A DNA stretch of 38,329 bases, from NCBI GenBank assembly GCA_018061265.1, contig JAGOUM010000023.1, positions 1-38,329 of the forward strand, written 5' to 3'. Under the pieces are notes generated by a model that was not told the origin of the DNA, did not search any database, and saw only the letters and a list, made by a program, of their open reading frames with translations. Source of the DNA: Rhodoferax sp. (GTDB lineage Bacteria; Pseudomonadota; Gammaproteobacteria; Burkholderiales; Burkholderiaceae_C). The translations under genes were made by a program, and so were the position numbers. Positions 1 through 9,089 of the stretch are shown here, in pieces (position 1 is the stretch's first letter; each line of letters opens with the position of its first letter).

Positions 1-14
1 CCCGACCCATCACC

Positions 15-332
15 ATGACCCGCTCCGATCTTGTTGAAGAACTGGCCGCCCGATTTAGCCAGTTGACCCAGCGTGACGCAGAATTTGCAGTCAGGGCCAT
101 TCTTGACGCCATGAATGATGCGCTGGTGCGTGGTCACCGCATCGAGATTCGCGGCTTTGGCAGTTTTTCCGTCAATTACCGTCCACCCCGGATGGGGCGT
201 AATCCCCGCAGTGGGGCCAGCGTTGCCATTCCAGAGAAGCGTGTCCCCCACTTCAAACCTGGTAAAGCGCTGCGCGAGGCGGTAGACCAGCGCACTGCCG
301 AACTCTCACAAACTGCCAGTACGCGCGTGTGA
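15..332 (+). CDS. ihfB: Integration host factor subunit beta
   Basis: This 105-residue protein is the beta subunit of IHF, the nucleoid protein that binds a specific site as an alpha/beta heterodimer and bends DNA sharply. The fold is visible from the HU/IHF hallmarks: GFGSF at residues 48-52, the DNA-intercalating arm GRNPRSG at 61-67 with its tip proline at 64, and the terminal FKPGKALRE segment at 80-88. The length is close to the usual 94-100 residues, with a slightly extended C-terminus. Only 14 bases precede the ATG, so the ribosome site and the upstream gene (rpsA in many relatives, by family knowledge) are outside the window. lapA follows after 33 bases, so they are probably co-transcribed. 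Confidence 0.95.
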   Translation: MTRSDLVEELAARFSQLTQRDAEFAVRAILDAMNDALVRGHRIEIRGFGSFSVNYRPPRMGRNPRSGASVAIPEKRVPHFKPGKALREAVDQRTAELSQTASTRV

Positions 333-365
333 TCGTTAGAATTTGCGCTTCTTGGAAATTCACCA

Positions 366-692
366 ATGAATCACATCCTGTGGCTGCTTAAGTGGGTGCT
401 TAAAGCAGCCATTTTTTTTACCCTGTTCGCCTTTGCGCTCAACAATCAGCAGGACACCACAGTGCATTTCTTCTTTGGGAACCAGTGGCAGGCACCTCAG
501 GTGTTGGTGGTTCTCACGGCATTCTCAGTGGGTGTGGTGGTTGGCGTGATCGGGATGATTCCACGCTGGTGGCAACAGCGGAACAATGCCCATGGCTACA
601 TGCAGGCACCAACGGCCTCGCCAGTGCCAGCCCGTTCAGCCGAGGCACCAGCGCCGTTGGCAACTGCACCGGTCTATCCTGATGGAATTTGA
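366..692 (+). CDS. lapA: LapA-domain inner-membrane protein (DUF1049)
   Basis: This small 108-residue membrane protein has two predicted membrane helices (about residues 5-25 and 42-65), separated by a short loop with NNQQDTTVHFFFG. That layout is typical of the LapA/YciS family. A proline/alanine-rich cytoplasmic tail follows (about 78-108). In enterobacteria LapA sits beside LapB and takes part in LPS assembly and in regulated turnover of LpxC. Its 3' end overlaps the lapB start by 11 bases, which suggests translational coupling. The assignment rests on domain appearance plus the conserved ihfB-lapA-lapB order. Confidence 0.85.
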   Translation: MNHILWLLKWVLKAAIFFTLFAFALNNQQDTTVHFFFGNQWQAPQVLVVLTAFSVGVVVGVIGMIPRWWQQRNNAHGYMQAPTASPVPARSAEAPAPLATAPVYPDGI

Positions 693-1833
693 CCTGACCT
701 GGGTCTTGCTGGGTTTGCCCATGGCATTCGTCATGGGCTGGTTGGCATCGCGCCTGGATTTGCGGCAAGTACGTCTGGAGAACCAGCAGGCGCCCAAAGC
801 CTATTTCAAAGGGCTGAATTTTCTGCTCAACGAGCAGCAGGATCAGGCTATTGATGCCTTTATCGAGGCCGTCCAGAAAGATCCGGACACCTCCGAGTTG
901 CACTTTGCGCTTGGCAACCTGTTCCGTCGACGTGGTGAATATGAGAGGGCTGTGCGGGTACATGAACACCTGTTGTCGCGAGCCGACCTGAGCCAGGACG
1001 ACCGACATCGGGCACAACACGCGCTGGCGCTGGATTTTCTCAAGGCCGGCCTGCTCGATCGTGCCGAAGATGCACTGCAAAAACTCGATGGCACCCGATT
1101 CGAGACCGAGGCACACCTGGCCTTGCTGGCCAACTTCGAGCGTAGCCGTGACTGGGCACAGGCGACACCAATTGCTGAAAAATTGGAGTCGGCAACACCG
1201 GGCAGTTTCAGCCTCCGACTGGCCCATTATTTGTGCGAGCAGGCCACAGCGGCATCTGCTCAAGGCGACACTGTCGAGGCACTTCTGCGACTGCAAGATG
1301 CACTGCAAAGAGCGCCAGACGCACCACGCCCGCGTCTGGAAATTGCGCGCTTGCAATTAATAAACGGTGAGGCCGGCCTGGCTTTCCAGACCCTGGTCGC
1401 AGCGCTTGAGAGCTCACCCGCCGCGGCGCCCCTGATCGCGGGACCACTGACTGAGGCGGCACAATCGAGCGGCAATGTGCCCATGGCCCGGAGCATTCTG
1501 CAACGGCTCTATCAAGACACGCCGTCTCTGGATCTGCTTGAAGCGATGGTCAAACTCAGCGCAGCCGATCCGCTTGAGCAGGCGCGCGACTGGTATGTCA
1601 GACATCTGGATCGGGAACCCTCGCTGGTGGCGGCTGCACGCTGGATTTCCGGTGAAAGACTCGAACACGAGCAGTTTCATCCCCAGGTGCAACGGGCACT
1701 GGACCACGCCACCAAACCCTTGCTGCGTTACCGATGTGCAGCGTGTGGATTTGAGGCCATGCAACATTTTTGGCAGTGCCCCGGTTGCCAGACCTGGGAC
1801 AGCTACCCTGCCCGGCGCATTGAAGAACTGTAA
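682..1833 (+). CDS. lapB: Lipopolysaccharide assembly protein LapB (TPR protein)
   Basis: This 383-residue protein has an N-terminal membrane anchor (residues 1-20), a long array of TPR-like helices, and a C-terminal rubredoxin-like zinc/iron knuckle with CxxC pairs at C352/C355 and C366/C369. This is the signature architecture of LapB/YciM (389 residues in E. coli), the adaptor that promotes FtsH degradation of LpxC and so balances LPS and phospholipid synthesis. The ATG at 682 gives the membrane anchor directly at the N-terminus. A longer in-frame reading from 586 would add an antisense-like basic tail and is rejected. The gene overlaps lapA by 11 bases, and rfaE1 starts 4 bases after its stop. 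Confidence 0.93.
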   Translation: MEFDLTWVLLGLPMAFVMGWLASRLDLRQVRLENQQAPKAYFKGLNFLLNEQQDQAIDAFIEAVQKDPDTSELHFALGNLFRRRGEYERAVRVHEHLLSRADLSQDDRHRAQHALALDFLKAGLLDRAEDALQKLDGTRFETEAHLALLANFERSRDWAQATPIAEKLESATPGSFSLRLAHYLCEQATAASAQGDTVEALLRLQDALQRAPDAPRPRLEIARLQLINGEAGLAFQTLVAALESSPAAAPLIAGPLTEAAQSSGNVPMARSILQRLYQDTPSLDLLEAMVKLSAADPLEQARDWYVRHLDREPSLVAAARWISGERLEHEQFHPQVQRALDHATKPLLRYRCAACGFEAMQHFWQCPGCQTWDSYPARRIEEL

Positions 1834-1837
1834 GCCC

Positions 1838-2767
1838 ATGACCATTTCCAAAGACACCCTGGCCAATACACGCATCCTGGTGGTCGGCGACGTGATGCTC
1901 GACCGCTATTGGTATGGTGCGGTTGACCGTATCAGCCCTGAAGCGCCAGTACCCGTGGTGCGGGTCAGCCGGGAAGAAGAACGAATCGGCGCGGCGGCCA
2001 ACGTCGCATTCAACGTGGTGACCCTGGGCGCTCAGGCATCCCTGCTGACGGTGGTGGGTGACGACGACGCCAGCCACAAGCTCGAAGCACTGGTCGCCAA
2101 AACCGGGATTCGCACCTATTTTGGCCGGGACGCCCAACTCAACACCACCGTCAAACTGCGTGTGATTGGTCGTCAGCAGCAGCTGATCCGCCTGGATTTT
2201 GAGAATACGCCCAAAAACGAAATACTGGCCAGTCAGACCGCCCAATTTAATGCGCTGCTACCGCTTCACGATGCCGTTTTGTTCTCGGACTATGGCAAGG
2301 GGGGACTTGCCCACGTGGTGGACATGATCACCCATGCCAGGTCGGCTGGTAAACCGATCCTGATCGATCCCAAAGGCAGCGACTACGCCCGCTACCAGGG
2401 TGCCACCGTCATCACGCCCAACCGGGCTGAACTGCAACAGGTCGTCGGTGGTTGGGACGATGAAGCCGATCTGTCCAGCAAAGCACAGAACTTGCGCACC
2501 CAGCTTGGCTTGCAGGCGGTGCTGCTGACCCGCAGCGAAGAGGGTATGACCTTATTTGATGCGCTGGGGCAACTCAGTGTCAGTGCCCAGGCCAGAGAAG
2601 TCTTTGATGTGACCGGTGCGGGTGACACGGTGATCGCCACCATGGCAGCGATGGCGGCCGCTGGTTTGAGCCTTCGTGACGCCTTGCCCTTGGCCAACCG
2701 GGCCGGTGGCCTGGTGGTCGGCAAGTTTGGTACCGCCACTGTTTCTTATGAGGAGTTGTTTGCATGA
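1838..2767 (+). CDS. rfaE1: D-glycero-beta-D-manno-heptose-7-phosphate kinase
   Basis: This is a PfkB-family sugar kinase that phosphorylates D-glycero-D-manno-heptose 7-phosphate at C1 in the pathway to ADP-heptose for the LPS inner core. Visible signatures are the N-terminal GDVMLDRYW, the PEAPVPVV segment near residue 35, and the catalytic anion-hole motif GAGD at 260-263. At 309 residues it carries only the kinase half. The nucleotidyltransferase half of E. coli HldE is absent here and must be encoded elsewhere. The ATG at 1838 is chosen because it starts just before the kinase fold; an open frame extends far upstream through lapB but is not coding. The stop overlaps the hldD start (ATGA). 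Confidence 0.93.
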   Translation: MTISKDTLANTRILVVGDVMLDRYWYGAVDRISPEAPVPVVRVSREEERIGAAANVAFNVVTLGAQASLLTVVGDDDASHKLEALVAKTGIRTYFGRDAQLNTTVKLRVIGRQQQLIRLDFENTPKNEILASQTAQFNALLPLHDAVLFSDYGKGGLAHVVDMITHARSAGKPILIDPKGSDYARYQGATVITPNRAELQQVVGGWDDEADLSSKAQNLRTQLGLQAVLLTRSEEGMTLFDALGQLSVSAQAREVFDVTGAGDTVIATMAAMAAAGLSLRDALPLANRAGGLVVGKFGTATVSYEELFA

Positions 2768-3783
2768 CCCGCATTGTTGTCACCGGCGCGGCCGGCTTTA
2801 TCGGCGCCAACCTGATTCAAGGGCTCAACACACGCGGCTTCACCGACATCATTGCGGTGGACGACATGACTCAGGGCGACAAGTTTCGCAACCTCGCGGA
2901 CCTGCATATTTCCGATTACATCGATGCCGATACGTTTTACGACGACTTCGCCAATGGCAAGTATGGTCAGATCGAAGCCGTGTTTCATGAGGGTGCCTGC
3001 AGTGACACCATGGAACAGAACGGCAAGTACATGATGCAGAACAACTTCGCCACATCGGTGCAGCTGTTTTACGCCTGCCAGAAACGTGGTGCCAGATTGT
3101 TGTACGCCTCCAGCGCTGCCACATATGGCGGCTCGGACACCTTCCGTGAGGAGCCACGTTTCGAGCGCCCGCTCAACGTCTATGGTTACTCCAAGTTGCT
3201 GTTTGATCAGCGTATGCGCCGTGAATGTGGTCTGGACTTTGGCCGCGCCATGGCGGGCAAGACCATGCAGGTGGTCGGTTTTCGGTATTTCAATGTGTAT
3301 GGCCCGCGTGAACAGCACAAGGGCCGCATGGCCAGTGTTGCATTCCACCAGTTCAACCAGTTCAAGGCGGACAACAAGGTCCGGTTGTTTGGTGAATACG
3401 GGGGTTATGCGCCGGGCTCGCAGATGCGGGACTTTGTATTCATTGACGACGTGGTCGCTGTCAATTTGTGGTTTTATGACCACCCCGGCGTGTCAGGCAT
3501 TTTTAATCTTGGTACCGGCCGGGCCCAACCCTTTAATGACGTGGCCACAGCGGTGGTGAATACATTTCGGCATGCCGAGCAGTTGCCAGCGCTGTCGACC
3601 CAGGATCTCAGTGCCAAGGGCTTGATTGAGTACATCACATTCCCCGAGGCGCTGCGTGGAAAATACCAGTGTTATACCCAGGCCGACCTGAGCGCGCTAC
3701 GCGCCTGCGGATGTGAGCACCAGTTTGCCGACGTGCAGGCGGGTGTCACCAAATATGTTCAGTGCTTGTCCAAAAATAGTTGA
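2764..3783 (+). CDS. hldD: ADP-L-glycero-D-manno-heptose 6-epimerase
   Basis: This 339-residue short-chain dehydrogenase/epimerase converts ADP-D-glycero- to ADP-L-glycero-D-manno-heptose, the last step of the precursor pathway for the LPS inner core. The NAD(P)-binding glycine motif TGAAGFIG is at 7-14 and the catalytic YxxxK pair at Y140/K144. The length matches the family (about 310-340). It overlaps rfaE1 by 4 bases, so kinase and epimerase are translationally coupled in one LPS operon with lapA and lapB. A weak CTGCTG/CAGCAG hairpin and a T-run lie downstream (3859-3895). Confidence 0.95.
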   Translation: MTRIVVTGAAGFIGANLIQGLNTRGFTDIIAVDDMTQGDKFRNLADLHISDYIDADTFYDDFANGKYGQIEAVFHEGACSDTMEQNGKYMMQNNFATSVQLFYACQKRGARLLYASSAATYGGSDTFREEPRFERPLNVYGYSKLLFDQRMRRECGLDFGRAMAGKTMQVVGFRYFNVYGPREQHKGRMASVAFHQFNQFKADNKVRLFGEYGGYAPGSQMRDFVFIDDVVAVNLWFYDHPGVSGIFNLGTGRAQPFNDVATAVVNTFRHAEQLPALSTQDLSAKGLIEYITFPEALRGKYQCYTQADLSALRACGCEHQFADVQAGVTKYVQCLSKNS

Positions 3784-3917
3784 CACCTGCCTTGCCTGAA
3801 AGTGGGCATCGCTTGCCAATAGCCTTACACTCCATGGGTTTTTTCGCGGCCATCGTCTCTGCTGTGGTCAGCAGGTACGGGTCAGATCTTTTTTTATTAA
3901 CCCTCAGGAGAGTTCCC

Positions 3918-4361
3918 GTGTTGAAGAAAATTCTTGCCCTCATCGCAATGCTGTACGCCGCAGCCTGTTTTGCCGCCGTGGACGTGAACAAGGCTTCGGC
4001 CGCTGAACTTGATGGCATCAAAGGAATTGGTCCCGGCATATCGGCCAAGATTCTGGACGAGCGGAAAAAAGGCAACTTCAAGGACTGGACTGACTTTGTG
4101 GACCGCGTCAAAGGTGTTGGCGAAGGCAATGCGGCCAAGTTTTCGGCTGAAGGCCTGACTGTGAATGGCGACTCCTTCAAGGGTGTTGCGCCCAAGCCAA
4201 GTGCCAAGGCATCCAAAGCGGAGGCCAAGGCTCCGAAGGCCGACGCAAAAGCGCCAGCCGCTTCGGCTGACAAAGACGCTGCCAAGCAAGCCAAGGCCGA
4301 TGCCAAGGCGGCAAAAGCCGCTGAAAAGGCCTCCAAGCCCAAAGTTGCCGCAAGCAAGTAG
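3918..4361 (+). CDS. ComEA-like helix-hairpin-helix protein with Ala/Lys-rich tail
   Basis: This 147-residue exported protein has a hydrophobic signal segment (residues 1-20, ending CFAA), then two helix-hairpin-helix elements (GIGPGIS at 36-42 and VKGVGEGNA at 64-72) of the ComEA type. ComEA proteins bind double-stranded DNA in the periplasm during uptake. From about residue 85 the chain is a low-complexity Ala/Lys tail, probably a further DNA-binding extension. The GTG at 3918 is preferred because AGGAG (3906-3910) lies 7 bases upstream and the signal peptide follows at once. The open frame from 3780 would place about 46 unlikely residues ahead of it. A strong terminator follows, so transcription appears to end here. 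Confidence 0.85.
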   Translation: MLKKILALIAMLYAAACFAAVDVNKASAAELDGIKGIGPGISAKILDERKKGNFKDWTDFVDRVKGVGEGNAAKFSAEGLTVNGDSFKGVAPKPSAKASKAEAKAPKADAKAPAASADKDAAKQAKADAKAAKAAEKASKPKVAASK

Positions 4362-4382
4362 GCGCTTTTCGGCATTACAAAC

Positions 4383-4403
4383 ACCCGCTTCGGCGGGTTT
4401 TTT
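4383..4403 (+). terminator. Rho-independent terminator after the comEA-like gene
   Basis: A perfect 6-bp stem ACCCGC/GCGGGT closes on a TTCG tetraloop and runs directly into six T residues. It lies 21 bases past the stop of the comEA-like gene and separates it from crcB. Confidence 0.9.
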
Positions 4404-4413
4404 ATTGGCAACT

Positions 4414-4434
4414 CCTGGATGGATATGATCCAGG
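4414..4434 (+). promoter_or_regulatory. Hairpin in the crcB leader
   Basis: A perfect 7-bp inverted repeat CCTGGAT/ATCCAGG with a 7-base loop ends 4 bases before the crcB ATG. Its 3' arm contains the only weak Shine-Dalgarno-like AGG, so the structure could limit translation of crcB. It does not show the pseudoknot layout of a crcB-type fluoride riboswitch. Confidence 0.35.
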
Positions 4435-4438
4435 CATC

Positions 4439-4819
4439 ATGACCTCCGCCCTCGCAATCTGTATTGGAGCCTGCCTCGGCGCATTGGCGCGTTGGGGATT
4501 GGGTTTATGGCTCAATCCCGGCGCACTCCTCCCTTGGGGCACTTTGGCTGCCAATCTGGTGGGTGCCTACCTGATTGGTATTGCAGTTGCCGTCTTTCAA
4601 GCCATGCCTAACCTCGACCCCGCCTGGCGGTTGGCAATCATCACCGGCTTTCTTGGCGCATTGACCACGTTTTCAAGTTTCTCCGCCGAAGTTGTCGGCT
4701 TGTTGGGGCAGCAGCGCTACCAGTTGGGACTGACCACCGCAGCGCTCCATCTGTTCGGATCTTTGGGCCTGACCCTGGCCGGAATCTGGACCGCGAGCTT
4801 TTTCCTCACCAGGACCTGA
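4439..4819 (+). CDS. crcB: Fluoride channel CrcB/Fluc
   Basis: This 126-residue protein has four membrane helices and works as an antiparallel dimer that exports fluoride. The diagnostic segments are GTLAANLVGAYLIG (34-47, with the pore asparagine N39) and TGFLGALTTFSSFS (69-82), which supplies the phenylalanine and threonine lining of the pore. The length is typical. It stands alone between a terminator and a response-regulator gene on the same strand. A 7-bp hairpin lies immediately before the start codon. Confidence 0.93.
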   Translation: MTSALAICIGACLGALARWGLGLWLNPGALLPWGTLAANLVGAYLIGIAVAVFQAMPNLDPAWRLAIITGFLGALTTFSSFSAEVVGLLGQQRYQLGLTTAALHLFGSLGLTLAGIWTASFFLTRT

Positions 4820-4845
4820 ATGGACCGAACCCTAAAACGGCAAAC

Positions 4846-4861
4846 TCCCCCGATTGGGGGA
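4846..4861. promoter_or_regulatory. CCCCC-GATT-GGGGG inverted repeat
   Basis: A tight dyad (T)CCCCC GATT GGGGG(A) lies in the 119-base gap between crcB and the receiver gene. There is no T-run after it, so it is not a normal terminator. It may be an operator or an RNA hairpin in the leader of the next gene; no binding protein can be named from the sequence. Confidence 0.35.
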
Positions 4862-4938
4862 TAGACACACGGTTTTATCAGGAACAAAATGCTCTGAACG
4901 CGACCCGGCAAGTAGACAATGACATCCTGAGGTACACC

Positions 4939-5349
4939 ATGAAAGACGCCACACTGGCCAACAAACGTTATCTGATTGTGGACGACGATGAGTTTTCATG
5001 TGATGTGCTGACCGGCGTGTTGTCTCATTTGGGCTGCTCGGATGTTCATTGCGCTACCGATGGCAAGACTGCCTTGCATCTGGCCCACAAGCACCCGCCA
5101 GATTTTGTGCTGCTGGATATCTATATGCCCGAGATGGACGGCTGGGCCATGTTGAAACAACTCAGGGGCGTGCTACCCAACGGATTGATCATCATGGTCA
5201 CCGGCACTGGCATGCAGGCGGACTTTCTCAAGTCAATGGATGCACACTCTGACGGCTTTTGTATCAAACCGGTTTCTACAGAAGTCCTGAAAAAGGCCCT
5301 GCACAGTGCCCTGAGCCGCCGCCAGCAGCGTCTGACGACATCGGGTTGA
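4939..5349 (+). CDS. Stand-alone response-regulator receiver protein
   Basis: This 136-residue protein is a CheY-like receiver domain and nothing else. The acidic pocket VDDDE is at 14-18, the phospho-accepting aspartate at D60 in LLDIYMPEMDG, the conserved threonine at T88 and the lysine at K110 in CIKP. No output domain follows. No sensor kinase lies nearby, so its partner is unknown. A good ribosome site (TGAGG) lies 7-8 bases before the ATG. Its 3' end meets the oxoprolinase gene tail to tail with 6 bases between stops. Confidence 0.9.
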   Translation: MKDATLANKRYLIVDDDEFSCDVLTGVLSHLGCSDVHCATDGKTALHLAHKHPPDFVLLDIYMPEMDGWAMLKQLRGVLPNGLIIMVTGTGMQADFLKSMDAHSDGFCIKPVSTEVLKKALHSALSRRQQRLTTSG

Positions 5350-5355
5350 AGTGTC

Positions 5356-8300
5356 TCAAGCCGGTTGTGCCTGGCCAAAACCACCGCCGCCGGGGGTCTG
5401 GATTTCAAATACATCACCGATTGCCATCTCTGCTTGCCCGATGTGGCCCAATGATTCGATACGGCCGTCAGCACGTATCACCCGATTGACGCCAGGTTCA
5501 CCCGACTGACCGCCGTCCAGTCCGAACGAACCCTGAGTTCGGCCATTGGACAGGATGCTCGCGGTCATGGCTTGCAAGAAGCGCACACGGCGCACCGCCC
5601 CGTCGCCACCGCGCCACCTTCCCAAACCGCCAGACCCAGCACGGATCTGATAACTCTCCAGCCTGACCGGAAAGCGAAACTCCAGCACCTCGGGGTCAGT
5701 CAGGCGGGAGTTGGTCATGTGGGTTTGCACCACACTGCAGCCATCAAAACCACCCATTGCGACGCCGCTTGCATCAAACCTTGCGCCGGCACCGGCACCA
5801 CCTGAAATGGTCTCGTAATACTGGTACTGCGCGTTGCCAAAAGTGAAGTTGTTCATGGTGCACTGGCTGGCCGCCATCACACCCAGTGCCCCGTACAAGG
5901 CGTTGGTGATACAGCTGGAAGTCTCCACATTGCCCGCCACCACCGAGGCAGGCGGGTTGGGATTGAGCATGGAACCCGACGGAATGATGACCCTGAGTGG
6001 CTTGAGACAGCCGGCGTTGAGTGGAATATCGTCGTTCACCAGGGTTCGGAACACATACAACACAGCGGCCATACAGACTGCGGTTGGTGCATTGAAGTTG
6101 TTGGTTTGCTGAGGGCTGGTGCCAGTGAAGTCTATCTCTGCACTGCGCCGCTCCCGGTCAACCCTGATCGCCACACTGATCTGCGCGCCATTGTCCAGCT
6201 TCAAGGTGAAATGGCCGTCCTTCAGGTGCGTGATCACCCGGCGCACCGCCTCTTCGGCATTGTCCTGAACATGACGCATATACGCCTGTACCACCTCCAG
6301 GCCAAACTGTGCAACCATCTGGCGTAACTCCTGCACCCCTTTTTCATTGGCAGCAATCTGCGCCCTCAGGTCTGCCAGGTTCTGTTGCGGGTTTCTACTC
6401 GGGAACTTGCCACTCTGTAACAGCGCCAACATTTCGGCCTCGCGCAACACCCCGGCATCGACCAGCTTGACATTGTGGAGTTGTACACCCTCCTCGTCGA
6501 TGCAGGTGGAAAACGGTGGCATCGAGCCCGGCGTGATGCCCCCAATGTCGGCATGGTGACCACGGCTGCCAACATAAAACATGGGTTCGGTCGAGACTGG
6601 CAGATAGACTGGCGTGATCACCGTGATGTCGGGCAGGTGTGTGCCACCGTGGTACGGGTCATTGAGCACATACACGTCGCCGGGCAACATGCGCCCGGCG
6701 TTTTCGGCAATCACCGTCTTGATGCTCTCGCCCATACTGCCCAGATGCACTGGCATATGTGGTGCGTTGGCAATCAGGTTTCCAGCAGCATCAAACAGCG
6801 CACAACTGAAATCCAGCCGCTCCTTGATATTCACCGAATGGGCGGTGTTCTGCAATTGCAGGCCCATCTGCTCGGCAATGTTCATGAACAGGTTGTTGAA
6901 CACTTCCAGCAGCACCGGGTCGGCCGTGGTCCCCGCAGCGTATTCAATAGCACGCTGTTCATGCCGGGTAAGGGCCAGATGCCAAAATGACGTGATATTC
7001 GCTGTCCAGCCGGGTTCCACCACGGTGGTTGCATTCTGGTCGACGATGATGGCCGGGCCGATGATCTCATCGCCGGGCTGCAGGTCGTCCCGCATCAGCA
7101 GCCTTGCCTGATGCCACTGAGCACCCGAATACAGTGGCACCGTCTCGCGTACTAGGCCACTGGCCTGCAGGTCGCGTGGGGCTTGGAGCGGGTGACTGAT
7201 CTCATCTGGCGCGTCGCCGGGAATCACCGCCTCAACGGACACCGCCTCGACCACCAGCGCCTTGCCCTGCATTAGGAACGCAAAACGTTGGCGGTAGGCC
7301 GTCTCGAAACTCTGGGTGATGTCGGCCAGGTTGCCAAAAGGCAGGATCAGCGCCGAATCGCTGCCGGCATACCGCACATGCACCCGGCGCAGCACCTTCA
7401 CGGCTGCCTGGGTGTGGCAAGGTGTTGAATTCTCCGCTCCGGATCCTGCGTTTGCACCCCCAATTGATGCTGTTTGCTGGCGCTGCAAGCTTGCCGCTGC
7501 AGCCTGGGCCAGGTTTTCGATTTGATCGCCCAAAGCGCACACCGTCTCGGCATTCAGTGGCAGCTCCACCGCCTGCTCACGCATCAAGGTTTGATCCGCC
7601 AGTCCCATACCGTAAGCGCTCAGCACACCCGCCAGCGGATGCACCAGCACCCGACTCATCCCCAGCGCATCAGCCACCAGGCAGGCGTGCTGCCCGCCAG
7701 CGCCGCCAAAACACTGCAGCGTGTAACGTGTCACGTCATAACCACGCGCGACCGAGATTTTCTTGATTGCATTGGCCATTTGCTGCACTGCAATGTTGAT
7801 AAAACCCTCGGCCACATCTTCTGCCGCTAGGCCGGTCTGCGCCGCCAGTTGACCAAACCGCTCACGCACCACCACGCCGTCAAGCGGCTGATTGGCGGCC
7901 GGCCCAAACACCTTTGGGAAATAGCCGGGTTGCACTTTGCCAACCATCACATTGGCGTCGGTCACCGCAAGAGGTCCACCACGCCGGTAACTGGCAGGCC
8001 CCGGATTGGCACCGGCGCTTTCAGGTCCGACCCGGAAACGTGCGCCATCAAAAGACAGAATCGAGCCCCCTCCCGCAGCCACGGTGTGAATACTCATCAT
8101 CGGTGCACGCATCCGCACACCGGCTACCTGGGTTTCAAACTCACGCTCGAATTCGCCGGCAAAGTGACTGACATCGGTCGATGTACCACCCATGTCAAAG
8201 CCGATCACCCGAACCGGACCGTCAGACGCCAGCTCAGCCGTGCGCGCCATGCCAACAATGCCACCGGCCGGCCCACTGAGGATGGCGTCCTTGCCGCCAA

Positions 8301-9075
8301 AGCTGTGCGCATCGGTCAGGCCACCCGAGGACTGCATAAAGAACAGCTTGACCCCCGGCAGATCTGCTGCCACCTGGGCCACGTAACGCTGGAGAATAGG
8401 AGACAGATAGGCATCCACCACCGTGGTATCACCGCGGCTGACCAGCTTCATCAGCGGGCTGACTTCATGCGAGACACTGATCTGCGTGAAGCCAACCTGC
8501 TGCGCCAGGCGTTTGGCGGCCAGCTCGTGCGCGCCGTATCGGTAACCGTGCATCAATACAATGGAAACACTCCGTAGCCCTGATTGGTAATGCGCAGACA
8601 GCTCTTTTTCAAGTAGCGCTTCGTCGAGTTGCCGGATCACCTCCCCGTTTGCACCCATACGCTCGTCGGCCTCGACCACCGCGCAATAAAGCAACTCCGG
8701 GAGCACGATCTGGCGGTCAAACAGGCGCGGCCGGTTTTGGTAGGCAATGCGTAGCGCATCACGAAAACCACGCGTGATCACCAGCAGCGTTGGCTCGCCC
8801 TTGCGTTCCAGCAAGGCGTTGGTGGCAACGGTGGTGCCCATCTTTACACACTCGACCATTTCAGGCGTCACCGCCTGCTCGCCGGTCAAACCCAGCAAAT
8901 GCCGAATTCCCGCCACCGCGGCGTCGCGGTAGTGCTCAGGATTCTCCGACAGCAGTTTGTAGGTGACCAGAGTACCATCAGGACGCTTTCCCACAATATC
9001 GGTGAATGTGCCGCCACGGTCGACCCAGAACTGCCAGCGCTTGACAGTCTGGCTGTTGCATGATTTGTCGGTCAT
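5356..9075 (-). CDS. Fused hydantoinase A/B family protein (5-oxoprolinase-type, ATP-dependent)
   Basis: This 1239-residue protein joins a HyuA-type ATPase half (about residues 1-700) to a HyuB-type half (about 710-1235), the architecture of 5-oxoprolinase and some hydantoinases. Those enzymes use ATP to open a cyclic amide, for example 5-oxoproline to glutamate. The HyuA phosphate-binding loop DRGGTFTD is at residues 19-26, and GFDMGGTSTDV lies further in. The HyuB half shows DPYHGGTHLPD and a glycine-rich GGAGAG loop. The ATG at 9075 is preferred over a GTG at 9093 because GGAG sits 7 bases upstream and the GTG overlaps the regulator's stop codon. It lies in an operon with that regulator and is divergent from a TRAP transporter, which may import its substrate. 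The exact substrate cannot be read from the sequence. Confidence 0.88.
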   Translation of the reverse strand: MTDKSCNSQTVKRWQFWVDRGGTFTDIVGKRPDGTLVTYKLLSENPEHYRDAAVAGIRHLLGLTGEQAVTPEMVECVKMGTTVATNALLERKGEPTLLVITRGFRDALRIAYQNRPRLFDRQIVLPELLYCAVVEADERMGANGEVIRQLDEALLEKELSAHYQSGLRSVSIVLMHGYRYGAHELAAKRLAQQVGFTQISVSHEVSPLMKLVSRGDTTVVDAYLSPILQRYVAQVAADLPGVKLFFMQSSGGLTDAHSFGGKDAILSGPAGGIVGMARTAELASDGPVRVIGFDMGGTSTDVSHFAGEFEREFETQVAGVRMRAPMMSIHTVAAGGGSILSFDGARFRVGPESAGANPGPASYRRGGPLAVTDANVMVGKVQPGYFPKVFGPAANQPLDGVVVRERFGQLAAQTGLAAEDVAEGFINIAVQQMANAIKKISVARGYDVTRYTLQCFGGAGGQHACLVADALGMSRVLVHPLAGVLSAYGMGLADQTLMREQAVELPLNAETVCALGDQIENLAQAAAASLQRQQTASIGGANAGSGAENSTPCHTQAAVKVLRRVHVRYAGSDSALILPFGNLADITQSFETAYRQRFAFLMQGKALVVEAVSVEAVIPGDAPDEISHPLQAPRDLQASGLVRETVPLYSGAQWHQARLLMRDDLQPGDEIIGPAIIVDQNATTVVEPGWTANITSFWHLALTRHEQRAIEYAAGTTADPVLLEVFNNLFMNIAEQMGLQLQNTAHSVNIKERLDFSCALFDAAGNLIANAPHMPVHLGSMGESIKTVIAENAGRMLPGDVYVLNDPYHGGTHLPDITVITPVYLPVSTEPMFYVGSRGHHADIGGITPGSMPPFSTCIDEEGVQLHNVKLVDAGVLREAEMLALLQSGKFPSRNPQQNLADLRAQIAANEKGVQELRQMVAQFGLEVVQAYMRHVQDNAEEAVRRVITHLKDGHFTLKLDNGAQISVAIRVDRERRSAEIDFTGTSPQQTNNFNAPTAVCMAAVLYVFRTLVNDDIPLNAGCLKPLRVIIPSGSMLNPNPPASVVAGNVETSSCITNALYGALGVMAASQCTMNNFTFGNAQYQYYETISGGAGAGARFDASGVAMGGFDGCSVVQTHMTNSRLTDPEVLEFRFPVRLESYQIRAGSGGLGRWRGGDGAVRRVRFLQAMTASILSNGRTQGSFGLDGGQSGEPGVNRVIRADGRIESLGHIGQAEMAIGDVFEIQTPGGGGFGQAQPA

Positions 9076-9089
9076 CTCTCGCTCCAGAG

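Noticed and set aside
586-681. Upstream extension of lapB inside lapA
   Set aside because: The extra residues are basic and low-complexity and would bury the N-terminal membrane anchor that LapB needs; the ATG at 682 is in the expected place.
3859-3895. CTGCTG/CAGCAG hairpin and T-run after hldD as a terminator
   Set aside because: The 6-bp stem is separated from the seven T residues by 14 bases, so it does not fit a Rho-independent terminator; transcription may continue into the comEA-like gene.
4404-4438. Fluoride riboswitch before crcB
   Set aside because: Only 35 bases separate the upstream terminator from the ATG, too short for the known aptamer and its pseudoknot; only a simple hairpin is seen.
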